64,000 nt of DNA from positions 1-64,000 of the forward strand of contig JAWPHD010008227.1 in assembly GCA_037043455.1 (NCBI GenBank), written 5' to 3'. The notes under the pieces are model-generated. The model saw only the letters and a list, made by a program, of their open reading frames with translations. It ran no database searches and was not told the DNA's origin. Shown in pieces: positions 10,506 to 23,667 of the stretch. Source of the stretch: Cyrtodaria siliqua (lineage: Eukaryota > Mollusca > Bivalvia > Adapedonta > Hiatellidae). How positions within the stretch are numbered: the stretch's first letter is position 1; each line of letters starts with the position of its first letter. The position numbers and the translations under genes were made by a program.

Positions 10506-12560
10506 CTAATTTAGTTTTCTTTGATTACTGCAGTTTCATCAGAATTGCATTGCTTAAACATTTAAGCAACCTAGGAGAAAACTGATTAGGACTGCAGTTT
10601 TTACATTTAGTTACAATTCATAAAATATCAGGATAAATACAAACGCGTTTTGATTGTCAAATAGACATTTACCCTGCAACAAATGTTCCGTTTCAATCAC
10701 ACTCATAAACACACAAAAAAGATGGACGGACAAAACACAATGCCATGGGCACATAAAACGAAGGTTCTAGTGTTAGCAAACAGTGTTACAGAAACAGAGC
10801 TAAATATGTGTTCAAAAAATTCAAAACACATCCAGTCAGGTCAATGTGTCGAGATTTCACTAAAGCTACTTGATGAAATGCTCTTTAAAAGCCCAAAATG
10901 TTTTTGATATGTATATAGATATAAGAATAATTTGTCATATTTGTTTTTAAAATCAATAACATCATACCATCTGCATCACCTATACCACAATTTACATCGA
11001 TATAGTTTGTAAGAAAAGCTCCTAACCTTTCTCTGAGGCTCGGCATAAAATTCAGGAGGTATCTTTGCTATTCAAACCAGCTGGGTTCATTCGCCATGAA
11101 ACGTCTGGTAGGAGAACCAATCGAGCGCCATAAAAACATCTATGGCTTCAGGATCTAGGAAAGCCAATTTATAACCCTAAATTACTTCTAGAAGGATTAT
11201 GTAAAGTTTAGTTAATATGTATAAATAAAAAGTTTGAATAATGAAATATATGAAATGTCTTAAGAACTGAAACATTAAATGCATTCAGAAGCATGAACAA
11301 TATTGTGACCAAGGCCATTAATGATTTTATGATGTAGGTCATTGTCAAGATTTTCAATAAACTTGCTTGAACAAAATCCCGAAGTTGAGATGATCACTAA
11401 TTGGTGCATAATACATTAAAGAGTGTGTAAATGTTAATTTTAATATTAAATTAAAGTTCACTCCATCTAATGTCTACTGGCAGAGGTGTTTGTTCTCCAT
11501 CTCATTTCTGCGGATTCATCTACAAAAGAAAACATATTTTTTAAAATAAACAACCAATATATTTTCACCATGTTTGAATATCTGATAAAAAATAATAATG
11601 TAGCATCGTTTTATTAAGACAAGGTGCTGTAGCTCTGCTGTTTACCGTAATATCAAATATTGAGCAGAAACCTACTTCTGACCTTGTTTTCTCAGTTGAG
11701 GGCAATTATAACTCCTGCACACCTCTACATGCTGGTGATCAGATACATAAAGTTTGGAGAGACTAGCCTTTTTTTTAAGGTGTAAAAGAATAAGAGATGC
11801 AAGAAACATTAACAGACTTTGTGATTTAAAGGTATAAAAGGGTCCACAACAGAAATGTCAAAATCAAACACAGAAGATATATATACATCTACGTCCTGGT
11901 GATTATGTCCACAGTTGTTCTAGGCTATGATGTCTTGCAGTTTTGTGGGAATAGGACACGCGTTAAAAACATTACAAGATGTCACAATTAAAATACATAA
12001 GGCAGAAATTGTTGAATTCCAACGATGACAGTATATATGCACACCTCTTTTTGCTGGTCTTAATATCCACATCGTTTTTCGATGGTAAGTCTAACAGTTG
12101 AAGAAAACGAAGAGAAGCAAGAAAAACATTAACTTTGTCATTTTAATTACTAATGGACAGATTGATGCACAGGCAAATCAGTGATGTCTCTGAATTTATC
12201 TTCCCTGCAGAGGTATGTTAATTGTATAGGTAAAAGTATAAACAGAAAAGTAAAGACAGAAGAAAAACAAACATTATTTTTCTTGAGGGAGATAGTTTAA
12301 AGTTAAGCTCTTTATAAGAGTTGGTCATTGATGAGAAATGAGGAAAAGAAGAAAAGAGTACAAAAACAAAACTTTCAAAAAATGCTGGAAGAGTGGGGAC
12401 ACACATGGATCACAGTGGCCCTCGGGCATGCATGTGTATGTGTGGGGCGGGCGGTGTGCAGATGTGGGGGTGTTTGCAGGTCGTCTAGATGAGATATGTA
12501 TTTGTGCCATCACTCAAAGCATGCGACACAAAATCGGCCTTATTATATAATAAGAAGAAT
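10506..12560. other. Low-copy region, no gene supported
   Basis: A perfect 9-bp palindrome TTGCTTAAA/TTTAAGCAA lies at 10550-10569. Two very degenerate related stretches are at about 11710-11830 and 12035-12150 (GCACACCTCT..GCTGGT.., AAGAAACATTAACA). A frame at 10683-10907 (74 codons) has no recognisable domain and is not supported as a gene. Confidence 0.5.
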
Positions 12561-15500
12561 ATGACATTGATGACCTTGACCTTGAAGATACAGACCCATG
12601 TTGGGGTCTGCAGATCATCCTAATAGATGAGTAAGTTTTATTTATCTAAATAAGTTACTTTGAATTCCTTCCATGGATGCAAGAGTTAGTGCAACAACAT
12701 GGGCCTTACTATAGACATTTAAGAAGTGAATGGCCTTCAGAGAACTTACAATAATGTCTCAATAGCAAAACAGCAATGTGTGTAGATAGTTTTATAATTA
12801 ATCACTCGATCTGTAGGACTTGCATCGCATGTTCATGGAATACTGCAGCATCTGACATCGCGTGAATTATTACCATATAATTAGAGCCATTCTTTAATAG
12901 TTTAGAAGAGGGTATGCTGTTATTCGAATCATTTTAACATTGTCAACTGGAGCAATATTAATGTTATTCAAAACCTTTATTCAAGTATAGCAACACAAAA
13001 ATACTGACATGGGTGCTAGGTTCTGCATATCATCCTGATGAGATGAGTAAATGTGCCAAGTTATTTTGAAATCATTCTATAGATACAATAGTTCTGGAGC
13101 GGGTTCAAAATGGACCTTACTATAGACATACAGGAAGTGAACATCCTTCAGAGTGGCCCTGACCTTAAAGATACTGACATGAGAGTTGTGTTTTGCACAT
13201 TGTCTTGATCAGATCAGTAACTATACGAACATATTTTGAAATCCCTGCATGCATGCAAGAGTTATTAAGTGGTCATGAAAAGGAGGTCCTTACAATAGGC
13301 ATGAAAGAAGTGTATGACCTTCAAAGTGACCTTGACCTTGAAGATACTGACATGGGGTTGGACATGGCATATTGTCTTGATGAGTAAATTTGCGACCTTA
13401 TTCTGAAATCCTTCCATGGATGCAAGAGTTCTGGCGCAGGCATGAAACAGGCCTTATGAGAAGCAGACAAATATGAGAAGTGAATGGCCTTCAGAGTGAC
13501 CTTGACCTTGAAGATATTGACAATGGTGTTCGGTTAGGCACATAATATCTTGATGAGATGAGTTAATGTGCCTAGTTGTTTTGAATTCCCTTCATGCATG
13601 CAAGAGTTATGAAATGGACACAACTTGGCCTTACTATAGACAAATATGTAGAGCGAAAAGAAATGGGCCTCACTATAGGCATATATGAAGTTGCTAACCT
13701 ACTGACAATGGCTTCAGTTAGGCACATAGTGTCTTGATGAGATGAGTAAATGTGCCTAGTTATTTTGAAATCCCTTCATGCATGCAGGAGTTATTGAAAG
13801 GACAAGAAATGGGACAGTCGGAAAGATGGCCATTCACATATCAGGCATATCGAAAGTGAATCGACTTCAGAGTGACCTTGACCTTGAAGATACCGACATG
13901 GGTGTTGGGCTCTGCACAGTCTTGATGAGATGAGCAATCCCTTCATGAATGAAGTACTATTAGAGCAGATGAGAAATGGGCCTTATAATAGACATATAAG
14001 AAGTGAATGACAATCAGAAAACTTACAATAATATCTAGATAGCAAAACAGCAATTTGTGAAGATTGTGTGGTAATTATTCACTAGATCTGGAGGACCTGA
14101 GTCACTTGTTCACGGAATAGTGTAGCGTCTCATATCGCATGAATTATTACCATATAATTCTAGCCATTCTTTGATAGTTTATTAGAGGGTATGCTTTTAT
14201 TGGAAATTTTTAATATTGTCAATTGGAGCAATATTAATGTTATTCAAAACTAAGAATGTGTCAATGGGACACGGTGAATGAAGAGCCAACGGAAATTGAA
14301 TTGAAAGTTGTTTAACAACTCATCAACACAGTATAGGTTATTTAGAGCCACCCCAGAGAGTGGGGAAGGATACATAGGAATCCGGGAACCGTGCCCTACT
14401 CTTATTATTAAATATATTCCTATGGTTCTTTAACATACTCGGAGGATAGACCGATACACGGGACCGCCCGATTTACGTCCCCATCTGACGGACCAGGCTA
14501 AGGGAAAGTGTCTTACCCAAGAACACACCGACGAAACTCAGTGGCACCATGAAGGATTGAACCCGGGGCCTCCGGTTACAAAACCGCTGCGCTACCGACT
14601 GCGCCACAAAGAAAGAAGGCCACAATTCCAGTAAAAAGGTCGATATTGATGCAGAATATAGATGCACATCTTGAAATCATTGGTAAGTATCCTGTAAAGT
14701 GTTATCAATCGGACACAAACTGACCCGGCCTTACTACAGGCATATAAGAAAAGAATGGCCTTCAGAGTGACCTTGGCTTTAAAGATACTGATATGAGTGT
14801 TGGATTCTGCACATTTCCTTCATCAGAGCTGTAAATATGCCAAAATATTTTTACATCCGTCTATGCACACAAGAGTAATGAAGAGGACAAGAAATGAGCC
14901 TTACTATAGGCTTATCAGAAGTGAAGAGACTTTAGTGACCTGACCTTGAAGATACAGACATGGGTGTCAAATTCTACACATTGTCTTGAAGATATTAATA
15001 AATGTGCCTAGTTATTTTGTAGTTCCTCCATGCATGTAAGAGTTATTAATTGGTCACGAAATGGACCTTACAATAGGCATAAAAGAAGTGAATGGCCTTC
15101 AGAGTGACGTTAAATTTGAAGATACTGACATGTGTTGGGTTCACATTGTCTGGATGAGATGAGATGAGTAAATGTGCACAATTATTTCAAAATCCCTCAG
15201 TGCATGCAAGAGTTATTAAGTAGACATGATATGCACCTTACTATAGACATATAAGAATACCTTCAGGGTGGTTTTGTCTTTGAAGATAACAACCTGGGGT
15301 TGGATTTGGCACAGTCTTGATAAGATAAGGAAATGTTATTTTGAAATCCCTCAATATAGGCAAGAATTATGAAGGAGACAAAATCAGAAGTGAATGGCTT
15401 TCAGAGTGACCTTGACCTTGAAGATACCGACATGAGATGAATAAAATTGCAGTTATTTTGAAATCCCTTCATGCATGCACGAGTTGTGGAGGGAAAAGAA

Positions 15501-16110
15501 ATGGGCCTGCAGAGTGACCTCCACTTTGAAGACACAAAATTGGTCTTACTATAGACATATAAAAGAATGACTTTCAGGGTGACCTTGATCTTGAAGATAC
15601 TGACTTGGTGTTGGGCTCTGCAGTCTTGATGAGATGAGCAATCCCTCCATGCATGAAGTACTATTACAGCAGACGAGAATGGGCCTTACTATAGACATAT
15701 AAGAAGAGAATGACCTTCAGGGTGACCTTAACATTGAAGATACTGACATGGGTGTTTGGCTCTGCACAGTCTTGATACTGACATGGGTTTTGGGTTCTGG
15801 ACATCATTTTGATGAGTAAATGGGTCGAGTCATTCTAAAATCACTCCTTGCCTGCAAGCATTGTAAATCGGACACAAAATGACTTTACAATAAGCATACA
15901 AGAGGTAGATGGCCTTTAGGGTGATTTTAGCTTGACGTTGAAGATACTGGTTTCCACAGATTGTCTTGATGAGACAAGTAAACATGCCAAATTACTCAAA
16001 AATCTCCCAATGCATGCAAGAATTATGAAGAGGACACGAAATGGGCCTAAAACAGCAATGTTTGTAGACTGTAAGGTAATTGTTTACTAGATCTGTAAGA
16101 CCCGAGTCAC
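12560..16110 (+). repeat. Degenerate ~170-bp tandem array rich in TGACCTTGACC
   Basis: Units carry TGACCTTGACCTTGAAGATA (exact at 12571, 13327, 13498, 13873 and 15408, with diverged copies between), GATGAGATGAGTAAATGTGCC, TTATTTTGAAATCCCT, CATGCATGCAAGAGTTA and GCCTTACTATAGACATATAAGAAGTGAATG. Two stretches of the AT-rich TCTAGCAACAACAC unit (about 12890-13000 and 14160-14255) and a SINE interrupt it. The high divergence suggests an old array. A fresher relative lies at 55.68-55.97 kb. Confidence 0.8.
14279..14615 (-). mobile_element. tRNA-derived SINE
   Basis: On the minus strand the head reads GTGGCGCAGTCGGTAGCGC (14589-14607, A box) with GGGTTCAATCC as B box (about 14554-14564), then a long core including GGGCACGGTTCCCGG and CCCACTCTCTGGGGTGG, and a tail near 14290-14310. 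A clean target duplication was not found. A fragment of the same family is at 60085-60155. Confidence 0.8.
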
Positions 16111-16371
16111 ATGTTCGTGGAATACTGCAGCATCTGACAAGAGCTGCTGGGAGCATGATGTAATTAAAAAGTTTGTCAATCTGATACAAACCTAACGCAA
16201 AATGTAACTAGAATCACTGGTGTAAAAAAGAAGGTCAAGGTCAATCATGTTATGTTATCATGTAGAAGTTGCACAGATGTATCTGCAGAGTGTAGGAATG
16301 ACTTATAAAACAGACCTAAAGAGAAACCTTAACCTTAACAGAGGTGTGAGGTACACAAATGGTGGTTGGTT
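16111..16371. other. No feature recognised
   Basis: Mixed sequence between the degenerate array and a SINE fragment. No gene or repeat structure was identified. Confidence 0.4.
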
Positions 16372-16505
16372 GAATACTGTTTTAAGTCATTTTCAGCACA
16401 TTTTAGGCTATATATGACAGTCAATGTTTTAGTAGTGGAGACGACCATTAACATTTCCTGTGTACAACCAGTACTGTATACCTCCCACCATCCGAAAGAA
16501 GTACA
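16372..16505 (-). mobile_element. SINE core fragment (tRNA head missing)
   Basis: The plus strand shares GTCATTTTCA, CTATATATGACAGT, CCAGTACTGTA and CCTCCCACCATCCG with the SINE at 56916-57162 in the same order and orientation. The tRNA-like part is absent. Confidence 0.7.
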
Positions 16506-17060
16506 TAAATGGAGAGTAGGACGGGTAATGCTGTGTGGCAGCTGTAAAAAGACATAAGAAGTGAATGACCTTCAGAGAACTTGTTTAGTGCTCTGTGGCA
16601 GATGTAAAAAGTTGCCCGGACTACAAATCAGCAGTCGTTTACTTGCTGGTCCTTTGGGATCAATGGGCCAAATCTTTCTGTCTTTATGGTAGAATATTGC
16701 TGAAGCCCATGCTAGTGGCCAGAAGAGGTGTTTGATCCTTATATCATAAGCAGAGACAATAAAACCGAGTCTGCTATTTATCTCTCTTGTTTGTGTTTGT
16801 TGCTTCCAAGGGACCCCTTTTTATGCCAATCCACTATCAAGGTGCAGGGCATAAGAAATTGTATTATCTGCTTATGTTACACAAGTTAAGATAGATCAAT
16901 AATATGCTCGGGCAGTGCATGCTCTTGTAAAACAGATTCCACCCCAACCCCTATCCCCACCCCAATATTTTACATGTTAATGATGCATATACACTCCATA
17001 TAATAATCCATTTCAAGGACATTTAAATCTATTTTTTAATCATGTAATCTTAAAAAAAAA
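16506..17060. other. No gene recognised
   Basis: AT-rich sequence with a short CCACCCCAACCCCTATCCCCACCCC stretch near 16938. I see no coding or repeat signal. Confidence 0.4.
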
Positions 17061-17069
17061 CAATAAATT

Positions 17070-17378
17070 TAATTGAATTGGTTTTAAGGCGCACCAACAC
17101 ATGAAAGGTTATACGGCGCCTAACAGGAATGAACATGCCAGGCTCATCCTCCATTTACATGCAGATAAAATATGGCTTTAACTGTTTATTGCTTTTCTGA
17201 CACTGCTCTAGTGATTTGAGCGAGATGGCACCTGAAACAATACAGGAGTCACGATGAAGACCTTTAATGAGCATCATTAGAAAATGAACATGAATTTGGT
17301 GGTGGGGTTCTAACCCTCTGCCTACCCCTCTAACGGGATCTGCAGTGGCCCATCCTTTGCCCGAGTACAAGACGGTGC
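17070..17378 (-). mobile_element. SINE-like retroposon, short form, with 9-bp target duplication
   Basis: Its minus-strand 3' end GTTGGTGCGCCTTAAAACC resembles the SINE tail at 9101. The duplication CAATAAATT flanks it (17061-17069 and 17379-17387). The putative head has a weak B-box-like GGGTTAGAACCCC. It is homologous to 23668-24093 but lacks an internal ~77-bp stretch. A 71-codon minus frame inside is repeat-derived. Confidence 0.75.
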
Positions 17379-17682
17379 CAATAAATTGAAGGTTAATTTT
17401 ATATATGTCATAATAATTTGCTGAACACCGTTTTTACCTTTTTTTTATAAATTTTGAACACGTGTAGTTTCCATGTTTAGTAAAAAAAATAAATATACAT
17501 AATCTAGTTTATAATCTAACCATAATTTCATAACCAGTCTAAATACCCATAATTTCATAACCATAATTTCATCATGTATAAAATACTCTTGTGCTTCTTT
17601 ATAGAAAAACAGCATTTTTTGTATTGATACATTTAACACACTAAATATTGCTAAATTTAGCTTACAATTTTATTTCTAAGAA
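17379..17682. other. AT-rich spacer, no gene
   Basis: It includes a short CATAATTTCATAACC repetition at 17520-17575. Nothing else was recognised. Confidence 0.4.
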
Positions 17683-18038
17683 AACAAGAGACACTGCCTG
17701 TCAGTACAGATGCTCGACTTCGAAGACCTTGTCTATCTATTGGGAATGTTAGGTTAAGTGCATGCTTCTGCTTAATTGCAAGACAGAATTATGGCACTCA
17801 TCTCTAGGAGTCCTGACAGTGAGCACATATGTGATGTTTTACTGAATTCTTTTAGGGGGATTCTGAGATATGAAAAAAGATTTTTTATAAGGAAGCCCAT
17901 AACCAGATTTGGTTGAGCTAGGACAAGGAATGTAAGATGTGGAACTATAAACACAGTCTACATGCAAAACTGGAGGTAGAAAGTGACGCCGATGCCGCAG
18001 TCATTACATAGCTCTCTTATTCTTTGAACAGTCGAGCT
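17683..18038 (+). mobile_element. E-TTCGA element, short copy (356 bp)
   Basis: The head AACAAGAGACACTG (17683) is followed by GCTCGACTTCGAAG. The middle is a single unit containing GGAAGCCCATAACCAGATTTGG and TAAACACAG..TACATGCAAAAC. The GACGCCGATGCCG tract and tail ATAGCTCTCTTATTC..GAACAGTCGAGCT end at 18038. It is the smallest apparently complete member of this family here. Confidence 0.75.
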
Positions 18039-18298
18039 AAAGATGTACTGCTATATAAAATTTACAAAACTGAGACGAAAAAAGTAGCATTTTTGTGTAT
18101 TTATAAAAATTAATGCTTCTATTAGAACCATTTAAACATTGTTTATTAATTCTATATAAATGCAAATCCGAATCTGTGTTCTAGTCTGGCAACAATAAAC
18201 ATCAATATTGCTCAACTGAACTTACAATATTGTCTTTATAGCAAAATAGCAATCTTTGTAATTAATAGAAGTACGATATATTATTGGAATCATTTTAA

Positions 18299-18502
18299 CC
18301 CTTAACCTGGTAAGCAGGACTATAATAGCCTTTGCGTCCATTGTAAACCCAGATCAGCCTGTGAGTAACTCACCGACTGATCAGTGTTTACAATGTCCAG
18401 CTGCTGATTGGTCATTTTCCCCAAAACACCTCTTTGTCACATAAATGGAATGGTCTTAATTCGACGAAAAAAGTCCATTATAAATATGTAGCGGGTTAAG
18501 GG
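18299..18502. mobile_element. piggyBac-like MITE, 204 bp
   Basis: The ends CCCTTAACC and GGGTTAAGGG are flanked by TTAA (18295-18298) and CTAA (18503-18506, one change). The array unit without the insert reads CATTTTAACAT, which confirms the target. Internal GTGACAAAG/CTTTGTCAC and CTGATCAG sequences are shared in reverse with 29920-30062. Confidence 0.82.
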
Positions 18503-19100
18503 CTAACATGTTCAATTCATACAGTATGAGTGTTATTTAAAACTTTTATTCAAGTCTAGGAACAACACAAATATTGCTAGACAGAATTTACAAAAATGAC
18601 TTTAGACAATTAAATTTTACAAAAATGACTTTAGAAAAACAACATTCTTTTATATTAATAAAATATAAGAAGCTTTACTATTACTGGTAGCATTGTCCAG
18701 TGATGCAATTCAAATCTTTATTTTTTCTTTATTTTTTCAAGTCAAGGAACAACACAAATTAATATTGCTCGACATAATTTACAATATTGACTGAAGAAAA
18801 CTGCATTTCCATGTTTTTCTTTTTCATTTTTATAAAAGGTAATGCTGTTATTGGAATCAGTTTAACATGTAACATGTGTTAATAAATGTTATATGATTGT
18901 AGTGCAAATTATTTGTACTAGTCTTGCAACAATGGAAATACATATTTCCTAGACTGAACTTACAATGTCTTTATAGCAAAACAGCAATTTGTGTAGATTG
19001 TTTGGTAAAAAATTCACTAGATCTGTAAGATCCGAGTCACAGGTTCGTGAATACTGCAGTGTCTGACATCGCATGAATTATTACCTATAATTTGATCCAT

Positions 19101-19322
19101 AGGACAAGGATGCCCCCACTATTGCTTCACATTTTAATAAGGCTATTGCCTTTCTGACATTAATTGGTCACCTGGCCAAGACATTGTGCCCATATACAAT
19201 TTGACCATGTTTAGAGAAGATTGGATAACGATTATCAAATTTAAGTCCAGACAACATTTACGATACAGACACACTGACTGACGCAAGAATAGATGGACGG
19301 ACGGGTGTAACACTATATGCCC
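19101..19322 (+). repeat. 222-bp insert block, copy 1 of 6
   Basis: It runs from AGGACAAGGATGCCCCC to GGTGTAACACTATATGCCC, with GGTCACCTGGCCAAGACATTG, CAATTTGACCATG and GATGGACGGACGG inside. It lies between the array motifs ATTTGATCCAT and TTATGCTTTTATTAGAATC. Confidence 0.85.
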
Positions 19323-20351
19323 TTATGCTTTTATTAGAATCATTTTAACATTTTTAATTGATGCAATATGAATGTTATTCAAAACCTTTATTCAAGTCTA
19401 GCAACAACACAAATAAATATTGCCAGACAGAATTTACAATACTCAAAAAAGACAGTATCGATTTATAAGAAATTTAACTTCTATTGATATCATTTTAACA
19501 TGTGTCAAGACAGAAGTTACAACAAAACAGGAAAATCACAGCATTTTATTTCAACTTATCATAAGATATGCTGACATTAGAATCATTTTAACATTGTCAG
19601 TTGATGCAATATGCATGCAAGAAAACATATTTAAGTATATCAACAACAAAAATAAATATTACTAAACATAATGGGCACAGTTGTTCAAAGATTGGTTAGC
19701 TTAATCCTTGGTTAGTGTAAACTTTCAAAATACAGTTTTTCATAAAAATATGTTTTGTACTATTAAAAGTTTTTAATTTGCATTTCTTCTTAACATAATG
19801 CTCTCAAATACTCAGTTTCTGATAGAAATATTTGTTAATCAGAAATTCATAGAGATTTGAAATGTTGACTTAGATTTAATGCTGAGTTAATTTAACCTTT
19901 CTTTGAACAACTGGGCCAATATAGCATTTGATTGTATGCTATTATTAGAATTATTTTAACATTGTCAATTGTTGCAATAAAAATCAAATTCAACATCTTT
20001 ATTCAAGTCTAGCAACAACACAAAATAAATATTACTTGACAGAATTTACAATATTGACTGAAGAAAACTGCATTTTGTTTCCTTTCCGTATACATATTAA
20101 TGACATTATTGGAGTCATTTTAACATGTGTCAATAAATGTTATAAAAGTGTAGTCCGCATTGTTTGTTATAGTCTAGCAACAATGGAAATACATATTTCC
20201 TAGACTGAACTTACAATGTCTTTATAGCAAAACAGCAATTTGTGTAGATTGTTTGGTAAATAATTCACTAGATCTGCAAGACCCTAGTCACAGGTTCGTG
20301 AATACTGCATAGTCTGACATCGCATGAATTATTACCTATAATTTGATCCAT

Positions 20352-20573
20352 AGGACATGGATGCCCCCGCTATTGCTTCACATTTTAATAAGGCTATTGC
20401 CTTTCGGACATTAATTGGTCACCTGGCCAAGACATTGTGCCCATATACAATTTGACCAAGTTTAGAGAAGATTGGATAACAATTATCAAAGTTAAGTCCA
20501 GACAACATTTACGATACAGACACACTGACTGACGCAAGAATAGATGGACGGACAGGTGTAACACTATATGCCC
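20352..20573 (+). repeat. 222-bp insert block, copy 2 of 6
   Basis: Same boundaries and content as copy 1, starting AGGACATGGATGCCCCCGC and ending ACACTATATGCCC. Confidence 0.85.
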
Positions 20574-22160
20574 TTATGCTTTTATTAGAATCATTTTAAC
20601 ATTTTTAATTTATGCAATATGAATGTTATTCAAAACCTTTATTCAAGTCTAGCAACAGCAAAAATAAATATTGCCTGACAGAATTTACAATACTCTTATC
20701 ATAAGATATGCTGACATTAGAATCATTTTAACATTGTCAGTTGATGCAATAAGAATGCAATTCAACATATTTAAGTCTAGCAAAACTAATTAATATTACT
20801 AGACATAACATTTACTAGACATAAAACAGCATTTGATTGTATTTATAAGAAGTTATGCTATAATTAGAATTATTTTAACATTGTCAATTGTTGCAATATG
20901 AATGAAGATCAACATCTTATTAAAGTCTAGTAACAACATAAATAAACATTATTAGACAGAATTGACAATACCGACATAAGAATCTGCATTTTTTAATTTT
21001 ATATCAATAGAAATGCACCACTCAAGACAGATGTCGCGACATTATAAAACCTTGTACTTTTTGTATAGGTACCGTGTAAGTAACTGTCTGTCCGAAAAGA
21101 TAACGGACCCGTTTCAATTTATTTAGAACATACATAATCATCGAGACTGAGCCCTATAAATGTTATATGAATGTAGTCCACATTGTTCTAACTGTTGCAA
21201 CAATGGAAATACATATTTCTAGATTTACAATATGTCTTTATGAAACAAAGGCAACTTGTGTCGTATTTGGTAAATAATCTCACTAGATATGTAAGACCTG
21301 AGTCACAGGTATGACGGAACACTGCAGCGTACTGACAACACATGAATTCATTACCTATAATTTAAGGCCATTGTTTTTAATTTATGTAACAAGTCATGCT
21401 GTTATTATAATCATGATTACAGTTTCAAATTTATGCAATATGATATGTTATTCAAAATCTTTATTCAAGTCTAGAAACAATACATATAATACTGCTAGAC
21501 AAGAAATTACAACATAACTGAATATAAACAGCATTTGATTGTTGCAATTTACATGAGATATGCTGATATTAGAATCATAATTGATGCAATAATGAATGCA
21601 AATGAACATATTTAAGTCTACTCAACAACTCAAAAATAAATATTACTAAACATAATGGCCACAGTTGTTCAAACACTGGTTAGCTTAATCCTTGGTTAGT
21701 GTAAATGTTCAAAATACAGTAATTTCATAAAAATATGTTTTGTACTATTAAACGTTTTTAATTTGCATTTCATCTTAACAGAATGCCTTCGAATACTCAA
21801 TTTCTGGTAGAAATATTCGTTATTCAGAAATTCAGAGAGATTTGAAATTATGACTTAACGCTCAGTTAATTTACACTTTTCTCTTGAACAACTGGGCCAA
21901 TATAGCATTTGATTGTATTTAAAAGAAGTTATGCTATTATTAGAATTATTTTAACATTGTCCAACTGTTGCACATACAGAATCCAATTCAACATCTACAT
22001 ATTTCTAGACTGAACTATACACATATGTCTTTATAGCAAAACAGCAATTTGTGTAGATTGTTTTGTAAATAATTCATAGATCTGTAAGACCCGAGTCACA
22101 GGTTCGTGAATACTGCAGTGTCTGACATCGCATGAATTTATTACCTATAATTTGAGCCAT

Positions 22161-22391
22161 AGGACATGGATGCCCCCGCTATTGCTTCAACATTTTAATA
22201 AGGCTATTGCCTTTCTGACATTAATTGGTCACCTGGCCAAGACATTGTGCCCATATACAATTTGACCTAGTTTAGAGAAGATTGGATAAACGATTATCAA
22301 AAGTTAAGTACTAGACAACATTTACGATACAGACACCACTGAACTGACCAGAATAGAATAGATGGACGGACGGGTGTAACACTATATGCCC
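22161..22391 (+). repeat. 222-bp insert block, copy 3 of 6
   Basis: Same block with extra single-base insertions (for example TTGACCTAGTT, AGTACTAGAC, CACCACTGAACTGACC). These are unlike the other copies and may be sequencing error. Confidence 0.82.
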
Positions 22392-23667
22392 TCTTATGCC
22401 TTTTATTAGAATCATTTTAACATTTTTTAATTGATGCAATATGAATGGTATTCAAAACCTTTATCAAGTCTGAGCAACAACACAAATAAATATTGCCAGA
22501 CAGAATTTACAATATTTACAAAAGACAGTATTGTATTTATCAGGAATTTAACTTCTATTGAAATCATTTTAACATGTGTCAAGACAGAAGTTACAAAACG
22601 GAAAAAAAATACAGCATTTTATTTCAACTTATCATAGATATGCCGACATTAAAATCATTTTAACATTCATCAGTTGATGCATAAGAAATGCTATTCAACA
22701 TATTTAAGTCTAGCAACACTAATAAATATTACTAGAAATAACTTTTACTAGACATAAAACAGCTATTTGCGATTGTATTCATAAGAAGTTATGCTATTAG
22801 TAGAATTATTTTGACATTGTCAATTGTTACAATATGAATGAAGATCACATCTTATTTAAAGTCTAGTAACAACATAAATAAACTTTATTAGTCAGAATTG
22901 ACAGAATTGACAATACAGAGTGTAAGAAACTGCATTTTTTAATTTTATATAAATTAGAAAAGCATTTACTGGAATCATTTTAACATGTGTCAATAGGGAT
23001 AAATCAGGGCTAAATCTCAGTGATGTTTGTTTACTGTCGTTAAACCCACTCAAGGACGATGTCCGACATTATAAACCTGTAGATTTTGTATAGGTACCGT
23101 GTAAGGTAACTGTTTGTCCGAAATGATAAACGACTGTTTTCAATTTATTTAGAACATTACTTTCATCGAGACTGAGCCCTATAAAGTGTTATATGAATGT
23201 AGTCCACATTGTTCTAATGTTGCAACAATGGAAATACATATTTCTTAGATTTACAATATGTCTTTATGAAACAAAGGCAAACTTGTGTCGTGTTTGGTAA
23301 ATAATTCACTAGATATGTAAGACCTGAGTCACAGGTATGCGGAACACATGCAGCGTCTGACATCAACATGAATTATTACCTATAATTTGAGCCATCGTTT
23401 TTAACTTCATAAAAAGTCATGCTATTATTAAAATCATGATTACAGTTTCAATTTTATGCAATATGAATGTTATTCAAAATCTTTATTCAAATCTAGCAAC
23501 AATACATATAAATACTTCTAGACGAAATTACAACATAACTGAAGAAAACGGCATTTCTTTGTTGCAATTTACATGAGATATGCTGATATTAGAATCATTT
23601 TAACATTGTAAATTGATGCAATATGAATGCAATTGAACATATTTAAGTCTATACAACAACAAAAATA

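Noticed and set aside
10683..10907. 74-codon frame as a gene
   Set aside because: No domain, promoter or splice support. Its length is expected by chance in AT-rich DNA.
14550..14610. A functional tRNA gene
   Set aside because: Same reasoning: A and B boxes head a long SINE body, not a closed cloverleaf with a terminator.
18290..18310. Telomere-like CCCTTAACC repeats
   Set aside because: They are the inverted ends of a TTAA-flanked MITE, not a tandem telomeric array.
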